Origin: Streptomyces tuirus
GTDB taxonomy: Bacteria > Actinomycetota > Actinomycetes > Streptomycetales > Streptomycetaceae
Assembly: GCA_018195615.1 (NCBI GenBank)
Contig: JAGTPG010000001.1
Coordinates: 744,001 to 808,000 of the forward strand
Direction of reading: 5' to 3'
Length of the DNA: 64,000 nucleotides
The number at the start of each line of letters is the position of its first letter. The stretch's first letter is position 1. Under the pieces are notes generated by a model. The model was not told the DNA's origin, made no database searches, and worked only from the letters and a program-made list of their open reading frames with translations. The position numbers were made by a program, and so were the translations under genes. Below, piece by piece: positions 27,323 to 36,206 of the stretch.

Positions 27323-28282
27323 GTGAGGGTCGCGTTCGTCGGCAAGGGCGGCAGCGGCAAGACCACGTTGTCGGCGCTCTTCTCCCGCCACCTGGCGCGC
27401 TCCGGCGCCCCGGTCCTCGCCATCGACGGCGACATCAACCAGCACTTGGCCGAGGCGCTCGGCCCCACGGAGGCCTCCGCCCCTCCCCTGGGCGAACATC
27501 TGGACTCGATCAAGGACTACCTGCGCGGCACGAACCCGCGCATCACCTCCCGCCAGGCGATGATCAAGACGACCCCGCCGGGACGCGGCTCCCGCCTCCT
27601 GCGCCCGCTCGGCGACGACGAGGTCCACGCCCGGCATGTCGGCCGCGCGGGCGGTGTACCGCTGATGGTCACGGGCGAGTTCGACGAGTCCGACCTGGGC
27701 GTGGCCTGCTACCACTCCAAGCTCGGCGCGGTCGAGCTGTACCTGGGCCACCTGGTGGACGGCCCCGGCGAGTACGTCGTGGTCGACATGACGGCGGGCG
27801 CGGACGCCTTCGCCTCCGGCCTGTTCACCCGCTTCGACATCACCTTCCTGGTGGCGGAGCCCACCCGCAAGGGCGTCTCGGTCTACCGCCAGTACCGCGA
27901 CCACGCGGAACGGTTCGGCCTCCGCGTCGCGGTCGTCGGCAACAAGGTGACCGGTGAGGACGACCTGCTCTTCCTCAAGGAACAGGTCGGGGACGACCTG
28001 TTGACCCACCTGGTGCACTCGCCCTGGGTGCGGGCGGCGGAACAGGGCCGGGTGGAAGGCGGCCCGGACGCCCTGTCGTCCCTGGAGCCGCACAACAGCC
28101 ACGCCCTCACCGTCCTGCGCGAGGCCGTCGACTCCCACTTCCGCGACTGGGGCCGCCTCCACCGCCACGCGGTCGAGTTCCACCTGCGCAACGCCAGGGC
28201 CTGGGCGGACGCGCGAACGGGCGAGGACTTGGCGGCCCAGGTGGATCCGGACTTCGTCCCGGGGCCGGCCGCCCTGCCCTGA
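27323..28282 (+). CDS. CooC/ArsA-like P-loop ATPase
   Basis: A 319-residue protein; GTG 27323 has AAGGTGG upstream. It opens with VAFVGKGGSGKTTLSALFSR, a deviant Walker A (KGGSGKTT) typical of MinD/CooC/ArsA ATPases, then LAIDGDINQHLAEALG (Walker A' Asp). Later YVVVDMTAGADAFASGLF is the switch region and VVGNKV the nucleotide loop. Nickel-inserting CooC proteins have this layout. It diverges from an SBP gene with metal-type motifs. A CODH target is not in the window, so the client enzyme is unknown. Confidence 0.75.
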   Translation: MRVAFVGKGGSGKTTLSALFSRHLARSGAPVLAIDGDINQHLAEALGPTEASAPPLGEHLDSIKDYLRGTNPRITSRQAMIKTTPPGRGSRLLRPLGDDEVHARHVGRAGGVPLMVTGEFDESDLGVACYHSKLGAVELYLGHLVDGPGEYVVVDMTAGADAFASGLFTRFDITFLVAEPTRKGVSVYRQYRDHAERFGLRVAVVGNKVTGEDDLLFLKEQVGDDLLTHLVHSPWVRAAEQGRVEGGPDALSSLEPHNSHALTVLREAVDSHFRDWGRLHRHAVEFHLRNARAWADARTGEDLAAQVDPDFVPGPAALP

Positions 28283-28351
28283 GGCGCTCGGTGCGAGCCC
28301 GGCTCCTGAACCGGACGCTGGAGTTCAGGAACTACTGACCCACCCCACCGG

Positions 28352-28894
28352 CTACTCGATCCCCGTGGCATCGAGTAGCCGGACCACGTCCTTGCGCCCG
28401 TACCCGAGGAGTCGGGCGCGGTCCGCGGCCATCAGCACCAGGTGCGCGACGATCTTCGCCGCGTATCCGTTCTTGTGGTCCGCGTCGAACCATTCCTGGG
28501 GCTTCTCGACACCCAGGCTGTTCATCACCAGCCCGTGCTCTCGGCGAACCTCCGCGACGGTACCGGCGACCGCGCCCATGAGTGTCTTCCCCGGCCGTTC
28601 GCACTCCAGGGCGAAGCACCCCCAGTCGACCGGCACGCACCCCTCCGGTGGACGCGCCCGCAGCCCCGCATACCTCTCGTCCTCGAACCCGGAGGCCCGG
28701 AACTCGTCGTGCACCAAGGCAAATCGATGGAACCCGGCCGGAACCGGAGGCGGTGGAGGCGTGTACTCCCACCCGGCGTCCTCGTACAACTGCCGCTTCA
28801 CCTCTTCTTCTTCGGCGTGCGTCACGGTGAAGCCGTTGGCCTCGTTGCGCCCGGTCGTCGTGCCGTCGGGGTTGCGGTGGAAGTGCAGTCCCAT
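28352..28894 (-). CDS. conserved hypothetical protein
   Basis: A 180-residue protein from ATG 28894 after GGGAG. It has a proline-rich hinge (YTPPPPPVPAGFHRF) near 45-60, an N-terminal GRNEANGFTVTHAEEEEVKR and C-terminal KNGYAAKIVAHLVLMAADRA. No catalytic motif or signal peptide is seen. It is probably a streptomycete-specific cytosolic protein. The upstream extension to 28942 lacks a ribosome binding site. Confidence 0.6.
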   Translation of the reverse strand: MGLHFHRNPDGTTTGRNEANGFTVTHAEEEEVKRQLYEDAGWEYTPPPPPVPAGFHRFALVHDEFRASGFEDERYAGLRARPPEGCVPVDWGCFALECERPGKTLMGAVAGTVAEVRREHGLVMNSLGVEKPQEWFDADHKNGYAAKIVAHLVLMAADRARLLGYGRKDVVRLLDATGIE

Positions 28895-28990
28895 GGTGTG
28901 CTCCCGCTGTAGTGATGACCACCGACGAGAAGTCCCCGTCACCAGCTCGAACGGCCCGGGAAGCCGGCCCGTGCCCGCTTCTCGGCGGCA

Positions 28991-29869
28991 TCACCCGATC
29001 GTGTGAGGGGATCCGCTGACACCCCCGGCCTCGTCCAGGAAGGCCGCCAAGCGGGTGACGAACCGCTCCGGATCGTCCCGCCACGGAAAATGCCCGGCCC
29101 CGTTCTGCACGACCGGTTCGGCGTTCGGGAACAGCCCCGCGTACTCCCCCATCACCCGCGGTGGCCCCGCCACGTCGTACTCCCCCGCGAGCACGAGGAC
29201 CGGCGAGGGAAACGCGGCGAGGGCGGCTCGCGTGGCGTCGGGGTCGAAGGCACCGTCGGAGGCGTACAGGGCCGCGGCCTCGTCGTTGCGCTGTTGCTCT
29301 TCCGCCGCGCGGAACGCCCGCGCCTCGTCATCCCAGAGCCCGAACCAGAAAGGGGCGACGGCATCCCAGTCGTCCGACGTCGCCCGGCCGGACGCGATCG
29401 CCTCCAGGGACGCGTACGCCGGGGCGAACCACGGCTCGTCCCGGCGCAGGCGGGCCGTCTGCAGGCGGTCCTCGGCGGTGATGCCGAGGCCGACGGCGAA
29501 GACGCTGGGCATGATGAGGCAGAGCCGGTTCACGCGGTACGGATGGCGGGCCGTGTACAGGGCGGCCAGGTTGGCACCGCCCGAGTGCGCCAGCAGATCC
29601 AGCCGCTCCAGCCCCAACTCCTCACGCAACGCCTCGACATCGGCGACCTGCCGGTCACAGCGGTAGGACGCGGTGTCCCGCGGCACCGCGGACCGGCCAG
29701 TGCCCCTGAGGTCCAGCCGGATCAGAGTGCGGTGGGCCGTCAGACCGCCGAGGCTCCCCAGGTAGACGGAGTCCTGCATGGGGCCCCCGGGGAGACAGAC
29801 CAGTAGCGGGCCGTCTCCCGTCACGTGGTAGGCGAGGGTCGTGCCGTCGGGGGCGGTGAAGGTGGGCAT
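28991..29869 (-). CDS. alpha/beta hydrolase (proline-iminopeptidase-like)
   Basis: A 292-residue protein from ATG 29869. LLVCLPGGPMQDSVYLGSLG holds the oxyanion HGGP-like loop, RLDLRGTGRSAVPRD the DxRGxGxS segment, and LDLLAHSGGANLAALYTARH the nucleophile elbow (HSGG, Ser about 103). The catalytic Asp is in LAGEYDVAGPP and the His in NGAGHFPWRDDP. Substrates are probably peptides or esters. No signal peptide, so cytosolic. Confidence 0.85.
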   Translation of the reverse strand: MPTFTAPDGTTLAYHVTGDGPLLVCLPGGPMQDSVYLGSLGGLTAHRTLIRLDLRGTGRSAVPRDTASYRCDRQVADVEALREELGLERLDLLAHSGGANLAALYTARHPYRVNRLCLIMPSVFAVGLGITAEDRLQTARLRRDEPWFAPAYASLEAIASGRATSDDWDAVAPFWFGLWDDEARAFRAAEEQQRNDEAAALYASDGAFDPDATRAALAAFPSPVLVLAGEYDVAGPPRVMGEYAGLFPNAEPVVQNGAGHFPWRDDPERFVTRLAAFLDEAGGVSGSPHTIG

Positions 29870-29967
29870 GGGCGCGAGGTTGGCAGGGGGTGGAGCCCGG
29901 AGCAACCGGATATCGGCCGGGAGCGGGCGCGCCACGGCGTCGTCGGCAGCCAGGACGTGCTGTGAGG

Positions 29968-30017
29968 GAGGTCCCTTCCCTCCCCGCCCCGGAAAGGAAG
30001 GGACGGGAAGGGACCTC
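29968..30017. terminator. strong bidirectional terminator-like hairpin
   Basis: A perfect 13-bp inverted repeat (29968-29980 with 30005-30017) around a C-rich loop. It starts 6 bp past the stop of the EF-G remnant. It is probably the original terminator of the elongation-factor gene, retained after the internal deletion. Confidence 0.7.
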
Positions 30018-30023
30018 TCACCG

Positions 30024-30307
30024 CTACCGAACCGGCGTCACCACCGGCGCCGGCGCGTAGCCGGTGGGACGGGCAGTGAAGGTGCCGCGGCGAAGATGGT
30101 GATGCCCCGGTCCCGCTCCTGCGGGTCGAAGTCCGTGACGGTGGTGCCGTCATAGACCTCGCCGCGTTTGTGCGTGCTTCCGGTCGCGAACAGGATCCGT
30201 TCGGTGACGGTGGTCTTGCCGGCGTTGACGTGGGCGAGGATGCCCAGGTTGCGGACGACGGCGAGCGGGTTGATGTCACGGCAGGGAGACGGCGGCGGTG
30301 TGGTCAC
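30024..30307 (-). pseudogene. EF-G (fusA-like) remnant: N-terminus joined to C-terminus, core deleted
   Basis: From GTG 30307 the translation is [20 protein letters not shown] with the GTPase P-loop (AHVNAGKT) and the G2 region ending [11 protein letters not shown]. It then jumps, after about 30092, to [20 protein letters not shown] and a stop at 30024, which is the C-terminal tail of an EF-G2-type protein. Adding one G at the junction makes one in-frame ORF of 94 codons instead of ~700, so domains II-V are gone. A normal terminator follows. This is a genuine deletion scar (or an assembly gap), not a shifted read. Confidence 0.7.
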
Positions 30308-30415
30308 ACATGGCCGTCTCCCTTCGTTCGTCGCGTCGGTGCCGGGCGCTCAGGCAGTGGGCGGCGCCGGGTACGTGCGTGAGTGCAGGGAGAGCGGAGG
30401 GAACCGGGCCAGGGA

Positions 30416-31330
30416 TCATTCCGGCGGGGTCGGGGTGTCGTGGGTGCGGTACATCGCCTGCACGTCCAGCTCCAGTTGCACCGTCGGACCGACCACGGCG
30501 ATGCCCCGGGCCAGCATGGAGCGCCAGTTGAGCGTGAAGTCCTCCCGGTGGAGCTCCGCCGTGGCCAGGGCCGCGCAGCGCAGTTCCTGGCCGTAGCCGC
30601 CGTTGACCGTGCCGAGGTACGTGGTGTCCAGCGAGACCGAGCGGCTGACGCCGTGCATCGTGAGGGAGCCCAGCAGTGTCCACTTGCTGCCGCCCCGGTA
30701 GGCGAAGCGCGTGCTCGTGAAGTCGATGTACGGGAAGCGGTCGACGTCCAGGAAGTCGGCGGAGCGCAGATGGTTGTCGCGGGTGGTGTTGCCGGTGTTG
30801 ATGCTGGAGGCGTCGATGCGGACGTGCACCCGGGAGTCGGTCATGTCCTGGGCGATGCGGATCCCGCCGTCGAAGCGTTCGAAGCGGCCGTGGACGTGGG
30901 CCATGCCGACGTGCTTGGCGATGAACCGGATCGCGGTGTGCGGCGGGTCGAAGAGCCAGCTGCCGGGCGTCGGAAGCTGGAGGGCCTCGGCCGGCCGCAG
31001 CCAGACCCGCTCGGTGGGCGTCGACGCGCCCACCGCGATCTCGATGGTCTCGCGGTGCGGCTGGAGGCCCTCGGTCGCGATCAGCAGGCTGTACCGGCCG
31101 GGCGGCAGGGCCGCGAGGAAGTAGCCGTACGGGTCGGTGGTCCCGCGGGCGGCCACCCGGTGGGTGTCCAGGGCGGTGACGGTGACGTCCGCGGCGGCCA
31201 GGGGCGTGCCCATCGGGTCGACGACCTCGCGGGCCACGGCACCCGCGCCGGACGGGAGGGGGAGGGCGAGGCCCGCCGCCGCGGCGGAGGCGCCCTTGAG
31301 CCGGCGTCGCCTGAGCAGTGCGAGGGCCAT
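30416..31330 (-). CDS. YceI-family protein with N-terminal carboxypeptidase-regulatory-like domain
   Basis: A 304-residue protein from ATG 31330 (AAAGG 8 bp upstream; GTG 31339 is the alternative). The N-terminus is Arg-rich then hydrophobic (LKGASAAAAGLALPLPSGAG), possibly an export signal. Residues about 30-100 resemble a carboxypeptidase-regulatory/CNA-B beta sandwich (VDPMGTPLAAADVTVTALDT). From about 120 on is YceI: FDPPHTAIRFIAKHVGMAHV, LRSADFLDVDRFPYIDFTS and TLLGSLTMHGVSRSVSLD. YceI lipocalin-like proteins bind isoprenoid or quinone ligands. Its upstream region carries the same dyad as the hydroxyquinol promoter. Confidence 0.8.
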   Translation of the reverse strand: MALALLRRRRLKGASAAAAGLALPLPSGAGAVAREVVDPMGTPLAAADVTVTALDTHRVAARGTTDPYGYFLAALPPGRYSLLIATEGLQPHRETIEIAVGASTPTERVWLRPAEALQLPTPGSWLFDPPHTAIRFIAKHVGMAHVHGRFERFDGGIRIAQDMTDSRVHVRIDASSINTGNTTRDNHLRSADFLDVDRFPYIDFTSTRFAYRGGSKWTLLGSLTMHGVSRSVSLDTTYLGTVNGGYGQELRCAALATAELHREDFTLNWRSMLARGIAVVGPTVQLELDVQAMYRTHDTPTPPE

Positions 31331-31450
31331 GTCGTTCACCTTTCGTCAGGTGCGCGGCCGTACGGCGGCGGTTCAGCGCACGCCGACGGCCGCACCTTGC
31401 TGCGGTCACACCCCCCTTGTCGATCTTGATCTGTCGTCCCTCGGAACGGG

Positions 31451-31467
31451 TGTCTCAATACGAGACA
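31451..31467. promoter_or_regulatory. TGTCTC-N5-GAGACA operator upstream of the yceI-like gene
   Basis: TGTCTCAATACGAGACA is a perfect dyad with a 5-bp spacer, 121 bp upstream of the yceI-like start and 2 bp past the stop of the NmrA gene. The same dyad (ATTAC spacer) occurs at 36208-36224 in the hydroxyquinol promoter gap. Confidence 0.6.
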
Positions 31468-31468
31468 G

Positions 31469-32311
31469 TCAGGACTGCTTCTTGAAGGCGTCCGCGTGTT
31501 CGGCGGCCCACTGGACGAAGGTGCGCGCCGGGCGGCCGGTGACCTTCTCCACAGTGCCGGAGACCGTTCGGCCCACCTCCGGGGTGTTCCCGTACGCCTC
31601 GAGCAGGAAGCCGATCACGTCCTCGGGGAGGTAGGCCGCCCGCCACTGCGCCACGGCCTGCTCCTCGGTCAGCTCTACCAGGGCGATCTCCCGGCCGACG
31701 GCCGCGGCGATCGTCTTCACCTTGTCGCCGACGGTGAGCACTTCGGGGCCGGTGATCACGTACTCCTGGCCGCCGTGGCCCTCCTCCGTGAGCGCGACCG
31801 CGGCGACGGCGCCGATGTCGCCCTCGTGGACCATGGCACTCAGCCGTGCCACGAACGGCTCGCGGACCTCACCCGAGGCGATGATCCCCTCCGCCCACTC
31901 CAGGGCGTTGGCCATGAACTCGACCGGCATGAGGACGGTCCAGTCCACCCCGTCGTCGGCACGCACCGCGTCCTCCAGCGGGGTCGGCCCGCCACCGTGC
32001 AGCACGGTGATCCGGCGGACGCCCGCCGAGCGGGCCAGTTCCAGGATCCGCGGGCCGGTCTCCAGCGGGGTGAAGTCGGCACCGCCGAAGGTGATCAGAT
32101 GGAGGCCGGTGACCCCCTCCAGGGCCGGCGCCAGGCTCTCGGGTCGGGTCAGATCACCCTCGACGACCTCCACCCCGGCCGGGAGAGCGGCCTTCGCGGC
32201 GTCCCGGGTGAGGGCGCGGACCTCGTGGCCCCGGGCGAGGAGTTCGGCGACGACCTGACGGCCGACGGTTCCGGTGGCACCGGTGACAAGGATCTTCTGT
32301 GTCTTCGTCAT
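31469..32311 (-). CDS. NmrA-like NAD(P)H-binding reductase
   Basis: A 280-residue protein from ATG 32311. KILVTGATGTVGRQVVAELL is the GxxGxxG Rossmann motif of atypical SDR/NmrA proteins. VVEGDLTRPESLAPALEGVT and VLHGGGPTPLEDAVRADDGV follow the family order. It lacks the YxxxK pair of classical SDRs, so it is likely a quinone reductase-type or redox sensor protein. It shares the region with quinone-related genes but is not in their operon. Confidence 0.8.
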   Translation of the reverse strand: MTKTQKILVTGATGTVGRQVVAELLARGHEVRALTRDAAKAALPAGVEVVEGDLTRPESLAPALEGVTGLHLITFGGADFTPLETGPRILELARSAGVRRITVLHGGGPTPLEDAVRADDGVDWTVLMPVEFMANALEWAEGIIASGEVREPFVARLSAMVHEGDIGAVAAVALTEEGHGGQEYVITGPEVLTVGDKVKTIAAAVGREIALVELTEEQAVAQWRAAYLPEDVIGFLLEAYGNTPEVGRTVSGTVEKVTGRPARTFVQWAAEHADAFKKQS

Positions 32312-32393
32312 GCCACGACCGTAGGAAGCCTTACGGTCAGCTTGTGTCCGCAATCCGGGGGTGCGGCCATGGAGCTTCTTGAAAGGGGTGCGG

Positions 32394-33482
32394 CTATGGA
32401 GCTTCCTGGAAGGGCTCCGGCGGCACTCCCTCGAACGCGGCTCGCAGCACAGCCCGGACGCCGTCCACCGTCATCGGGCGTGGGTTGGCGTACGGCTCGC
32501 CCGCGACCCGGTTCGCCGCCGATGTCACGTCGCCTTCCCGGAGGCCGAGTTCGGCGAGGGACCGTGGCGCGCCGAGGCGGCCGGCCAGCTCCCACAGGGC
32601 GCGGGGCACGTCCTCGGCGTCGAGGGCCCTGCGCAGGACGGTCAACGCCCGCGGGACGGCGGGCGCGTTGTACGCCAGGGCGTACGGCAGCACCACGGTG
32701 TGGGTCTCGGCGTGCGGCAGTCCGGAGGTGCCGCCCAGTACGTGGCACACCTTGTGGTGCAGCCCCATCGTGGTCGCGCCGAGGCAGGCGCCGCACAGCC
32801 ACGCCGCGTACAGGGCCCGGCCGCGCGCGTCCAGGTCCTTCGGGTCGGCGGCCAGCCGCGGCAGCGCCTCGGCCATCGCCCGCACGCCCTCCTCGGCCAT
32901 GACCGAGATCAACGGCGAGGCGTCCGGGGCGTACAGGGCCTCGACGGCGTGCGCGAGCGCGTTGACGCCGCTGGTCACGGTCAGGGGTACGGGCAGGGAG
33001 AGGGTGAGCCGGGGGTCGTAGACGACGCTGCGGGGCTGCACGACCGGGTCGCGGCCGGTGCGCTTGGAGCCGTGCTCGGTCAGGCCCCAGACCGGGGTCA
33101 TCTCGGAACCCGAGTAGGTGGAGGGCACGGCGATCAGCGGCAACCCGGTGCGCAGGGCGATCGCCTTGCCGAGTCCGATCGCGGAGCCGCCCCCGACCGC
33201 GACGCACCCGTCCGCTCCGGCGGCCCGTACCGCGGCGACGGCCCGGACGGCGTCCTCGACGGGTACGTGCATCCGGGCCTCGGCGTGTACGCCCGCGCAG
33301 GCGTCGCCGAGCGCGTCCGCGACGGCACGGGCGACGGGCTCGCCCCGGCCGCCGCACACCACGAGCAACCGCCGCAGACCGAGGCGGGCGGCCTCGCCGG
33401 GCGTCGCCGTGACGGCGGCGCCGGGCCGGAAGACGACGCGTACCGGCCGGGTCTCGTGGGAGAAGTCGTCCTGGAACGTCAT
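32394..33482 (-). CDS. maleylacetate reductase
   Basis: A 362-residue iron-type alcohol dehydrogenase, ATG 33482 overlapping the dioxygenase stop. VAVGGGSAIGLGKAIALRTG and IAVPSTYSGSEMTPVWGLTE are hallmark sequences of maleylacetate reductases (GGGSxxxLGK, PTTYxGSE). LHHKVCHVLGGTSGLPHAET contains the histidines of the active site. It reduces maleylacetate to 3-oxoadipate with NAD(P)H, the last step of hydroxyquinol degradation encoded here. Confidence 0.9.
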   Translation of the reverse strand: MTFQDDFSHETRPVRVVFRPGAAVTATPGEAARLGLRRLLVVCGGRGEPVARAVADALGDACAGVHAEARMHVPVEDAVRAVAAVRAAGADGCVAVGGGSAIGLGKAIALRTGLPLIAVPSTYSGSEMTPVWGLTEHGSKRTGRDPVVQPRSVVYDPRLTLSLPVPLTVTSGVNALAHAVEALYAPDASPLISVMAEEGVRAMAEALPRLAADPKDLDARGRALYAAWLCGACLGATTMGLHHKVCHVLGGTSGLPHAETHTVVLPYALAYNAPAVPRALTVLRRALDAEDVPRALWELAGRLGAPRSLAELGLREGDVTSAANRVAGEPYANPRPMTVDGVRAVLRAAFEGVPPEPFQEAP

Positions 33483-34348
33483 GACGCCCGCTCCAGGACG
33501 AGGTCGAAGCGGGCGTGCCGGAAGGGGTTGTGCACGCCGAACTCCCGGGCGAGGGACGGGTCGTCGGTGGTCACGAAGTCCTGGACGAGGCTCTGCTTCA
33601 CGGCGAACACCGCGTCGGATTCGAGGTAGTCGCCGCCGGCCACGAAGATGTGTGTGGTGACGGGCGTGTGTCCCTCGGCGGCGGCGATGAAGTGGATGTG
33701 CGCGGGACGGTAGGGATGCCGCCCGGTCGCGCGCAGCAGGTCGCCGACCGGGCCGTCGGTGGGGATCGGATACGGCGCCGGGACGCAGGTGCGGAACCAG
33801 AAGCGGCCCTCGGCGTCGGCGGTGAAGAGTCCGCGTCCGTTGCCGGCGGGTTGCACGCCGGGCTGCTGGACGTCGTAGTAGCCCTTGTCGTCGGCCTGCC
33901 AGACGTCGACGGCGGCGCCGGGCAACGGGGTGCCGTCCTCGGACAGCACCCGGCCGCTGACGACGCACGGCTCGCCGCCGCCGACCAGGTCGATGTCGTC
34001 GCCGAGGGCGCGGACCGGCGACTCGGTCATGTGGAAGGGGCCCAGCACGGTCGACTCGGTGGCGCCGGGCGCGTGGTGGCCGTGGACGGTCTCCACGAGC
34101 ATGGACAGGCCGAGCACGTCCGACAGCAGGATGAACTCCTGCCGGGTGTCGGTACAGGCCTGCCCGGTCCCCGTGAGGAAGGCGATCGCCCGCTCCCACT
34201 CCTCCTGGGTGAGCCGGGTCTCGCGCGCGAAGTCGTGCAGATGCCGGACGAGACCGGTGAGCAGCTCGCGCAGCCGCGGGTCGGCGGTCGCCCGGAGAGT
34301 GGCGACGGCCTGCTCGGTGACGCCCGTCCCGGTCGCGTCGGTGGTCAT
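33479..34348 (-). CDS. hydroxyquinol 1,2-dioxygenase
   Basis: A 289-residue intradiol dioxygenase from ATG 34348. TESTVLGPFHMTESP and VVSGRVLSEDGTPLPGAAVD open the catalytic domain. The Fe(III) ligands expected are the Tyr of DDKGYYDVQQPG, a second Tyr in GRHPYRPAHIHF, and the two His there. The N-terminal helical region (LVRHLHDFARETRLTQEEWE) is the intradiol dimerisation domain. It cleaves hydroxyquinol to maleylacetate, feeding the reductase gene that overlaps it by four bases. Confidence 0.9.
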   Translation of the reverse strand: MTTDATGTGVTEQAVATLRATADPRLRELLTGLVRHLHDFARETRLTQEEWERAIAFLTGTGQACTDTRQEFILLSDVLGLSMLVETVHGHHAPGATESTVLGPFHMTESPVRALGDDIDLVGGGEPCVVSGRVLSEDGTPLPGAAVDVWQADDKGYYDVQQPGVQPAGNGRGLFTADAEGRFWFRTCVPAPYPIPTDGPVGDLLRATGRHPYRPAHIHFIAAAEGHTPVTTHIFVAGGDYLESDAVFAVKQSLVQDFVTTDDPSLAREFGVHNPFRHARFDLVLERAS

Positions 34349-34393
34349 CCCGGCTCCTCGTCGTCGATGTCCGCTGCTTCCATGATTGCGCGC

Positions 34394-36135
34394 TCAAGCG
34401 TGTCCGAGGATCCTGCGCAGCGCGTCCGCGAGCAGTTCCCCGGCGGTTTCGGGTGCGGCGGCCGGGTGACGGAAGGCGATGAAACCGTCCGGCCGTACGA
34501 GCAGGGCGCCCGCGTCGGAGATCTCGCTCAGGCGCGCCCAGTCCCCGTACGGGTCCTCGTACTCCTGCCCGGGGCCGATCACCACGGTGGCGACCTCCAC
34601 CTCCTGGGCCTCGGCCGCCCGTAGCCACACCTCTCCCCGATGCCGGTGAGCAGGGTGAAACGGCCCCGGCCGACGGTGTCGAGGGTGGAGAGGGTGCGGG
34701 TGCCGGAGGTGATCCAGGCGTGCGGAAGCCGGGCGCCGGGGCGGGAGGTCGGCTGGTGGTACAGCTCGGGGTCGCGGGCGAAGCCGGGGTCGGGCGTGCC
34801 GTCGGGGACGATCGCGCCGGAGGTGTAGCGCTGGTTGAGGTCGACGCCGTGCGCGTTGAACTCGTACACCTTGAAGGCGATCGCCTCCCGCAGCTCGGCG
34901 CGCTGCTTCTCGGCGGCCGCGGTGCTGTCCTTGCGGGCGGCGATGTTGGCCCACAGCTGCTCGGGGGTCTGCGGGGAGAGGCCGTCGAGCGCCTCGAAGA
35001 CCGGAGCGGTCTCGCGGATGGACTGGTTGGCGCGGGTGACGATCTGCCGGCCGATGGGTGCCCGTTCGGCGGTGTAGCTGTCGAGCAGCCTGGGGTGGGC
35101 GGTGCCGTCGAGGACGATCTTGAGCTTCCAGGCCAGGTTGTAGGCGTCCTGGATGGAGGTGTTGGAGCCGAGGCCGTTGGACGGCGGATGGCGGTGCACG
35201 GCGTCGCCGGCGCAGAAGACACGGCCGCCGCCGTACGTCTCGGCGTACATCTCGTTGACGGTCCACGCCGAAGAGGACTTCACGGTCACCGGTATCTCGT
35301 CGTCCCCGACGAGCCGCCGGACGATCGACTCGGCGTACTCGGTGGTCAGGTCGGGGGCGCCCGCGGTGACGTCGTAGCCCCACACGATCAGCCACTCGTT
35401 CCAGGGGCGGACACAGCGCACCAGGCCCGCTCCGATGCCACCGACCGTCGCGCCGGGCGCGAGGACCCAGTACAGGGTGGACGGGCGGTGGGCGGTGTAC
35501 CGGGTGAGATCCGCCTCGAAGACGATGTTGATGCTGCCGGCCACGCCCATCTGGCCGCCCATCGGCAGGCCGGCGTCCGCGGCGACCTTGGACCGTCCGC
35601 CGTCGGCGCCGATCAGGTACTTGGCGCGGATCTCGTAGGTGTCACCGCGCAGCCGGTCGCGGACGGTGGCCGTGACGCCGTCGGTGTCCTGCGTGTGGGA
35701 GAGGTACTCGGTCTCGAAGCGCAGCCGGGTGCCGCGGGCGACGGCCGCGTTCACGAGGACCGGCTCCATGAGGTGCTGCGGCATGTCGCACATGCGGGTG
35801 GGGCTGGCGAGTTCGTGGGCGGCCTGCACGAGCGGGTCGTTGCCCCAGGAGCGCACCCGGCCCAGTTCCTCGCCGGCCAGGCTGGTGCAGAACGTGGTGT
35901 TGCCCATCAGGTGCTGCGGGGTGGCCTGCGCGACGACGTCCTGTTCCACTCCGAGGTCGCGCAGCACCTCCATGGTGCGCTGGTTGGTGATGTGCGCGCG
36001 GGGTGTGTCGGCAAGGCTCGCGTAGCGGGTGACCACGATGTTGGGCACGCCGTAGGTGCTCAGGGCGAGCGCGGCCGAGGCACCGGCGGGGCCGCTGCCC
36101 ACGATCAGGACGTCGGTGTCGACGACGGTGGACAC
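34394..36135 (-). CDS. FAD-dependent phenol/resorcinol monooxygenase (frame restored)
   Basis: A class A flavin monooxygenase from ATG 36135. DVLIVGSGPAGASAALALST binds FAD, YLIGADGGRSKVAAD is the DG motif, and GRVFCAGDAVHRHPPSNGLG the GD motif. One base missing in the C run 34634-34638 separates LLTGIG from EVWLRAAEAQEVEVATVVIG; the repaired protein has 580 residues with the thioredoxin-like C-terminal domain of phenol hydroxylases. By operon context it hydroxylates resorcinol or a related phenol to hydroxyquinol, as in Corynebacterium resorcinol operons. Substrate is inferred. Confidence 0.85.
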
Positions 36136-36206
36136 GGGTGCTCCTGTGGGGAGGTCTGGGCGGACATCGGGCGGTCATGATCATGTGGCGGTCGGGCGCG
36201 CCGCGG

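Noticed and set aside
29968..30017. Small RNA gene
   Set aside because: The hairpin has the position and form of a terminator after the EF-G remnant; no promoter or conserved RNA structure is visible.
32394..35222. 942-codon leftward ORF covering the hydroxyquinol operon as one fused protein
   Set aside because: Only its last part (maleylacetate reductase) is real; the rest is an out-of-frame reading of the dioxygenase and monooxygenase genes.
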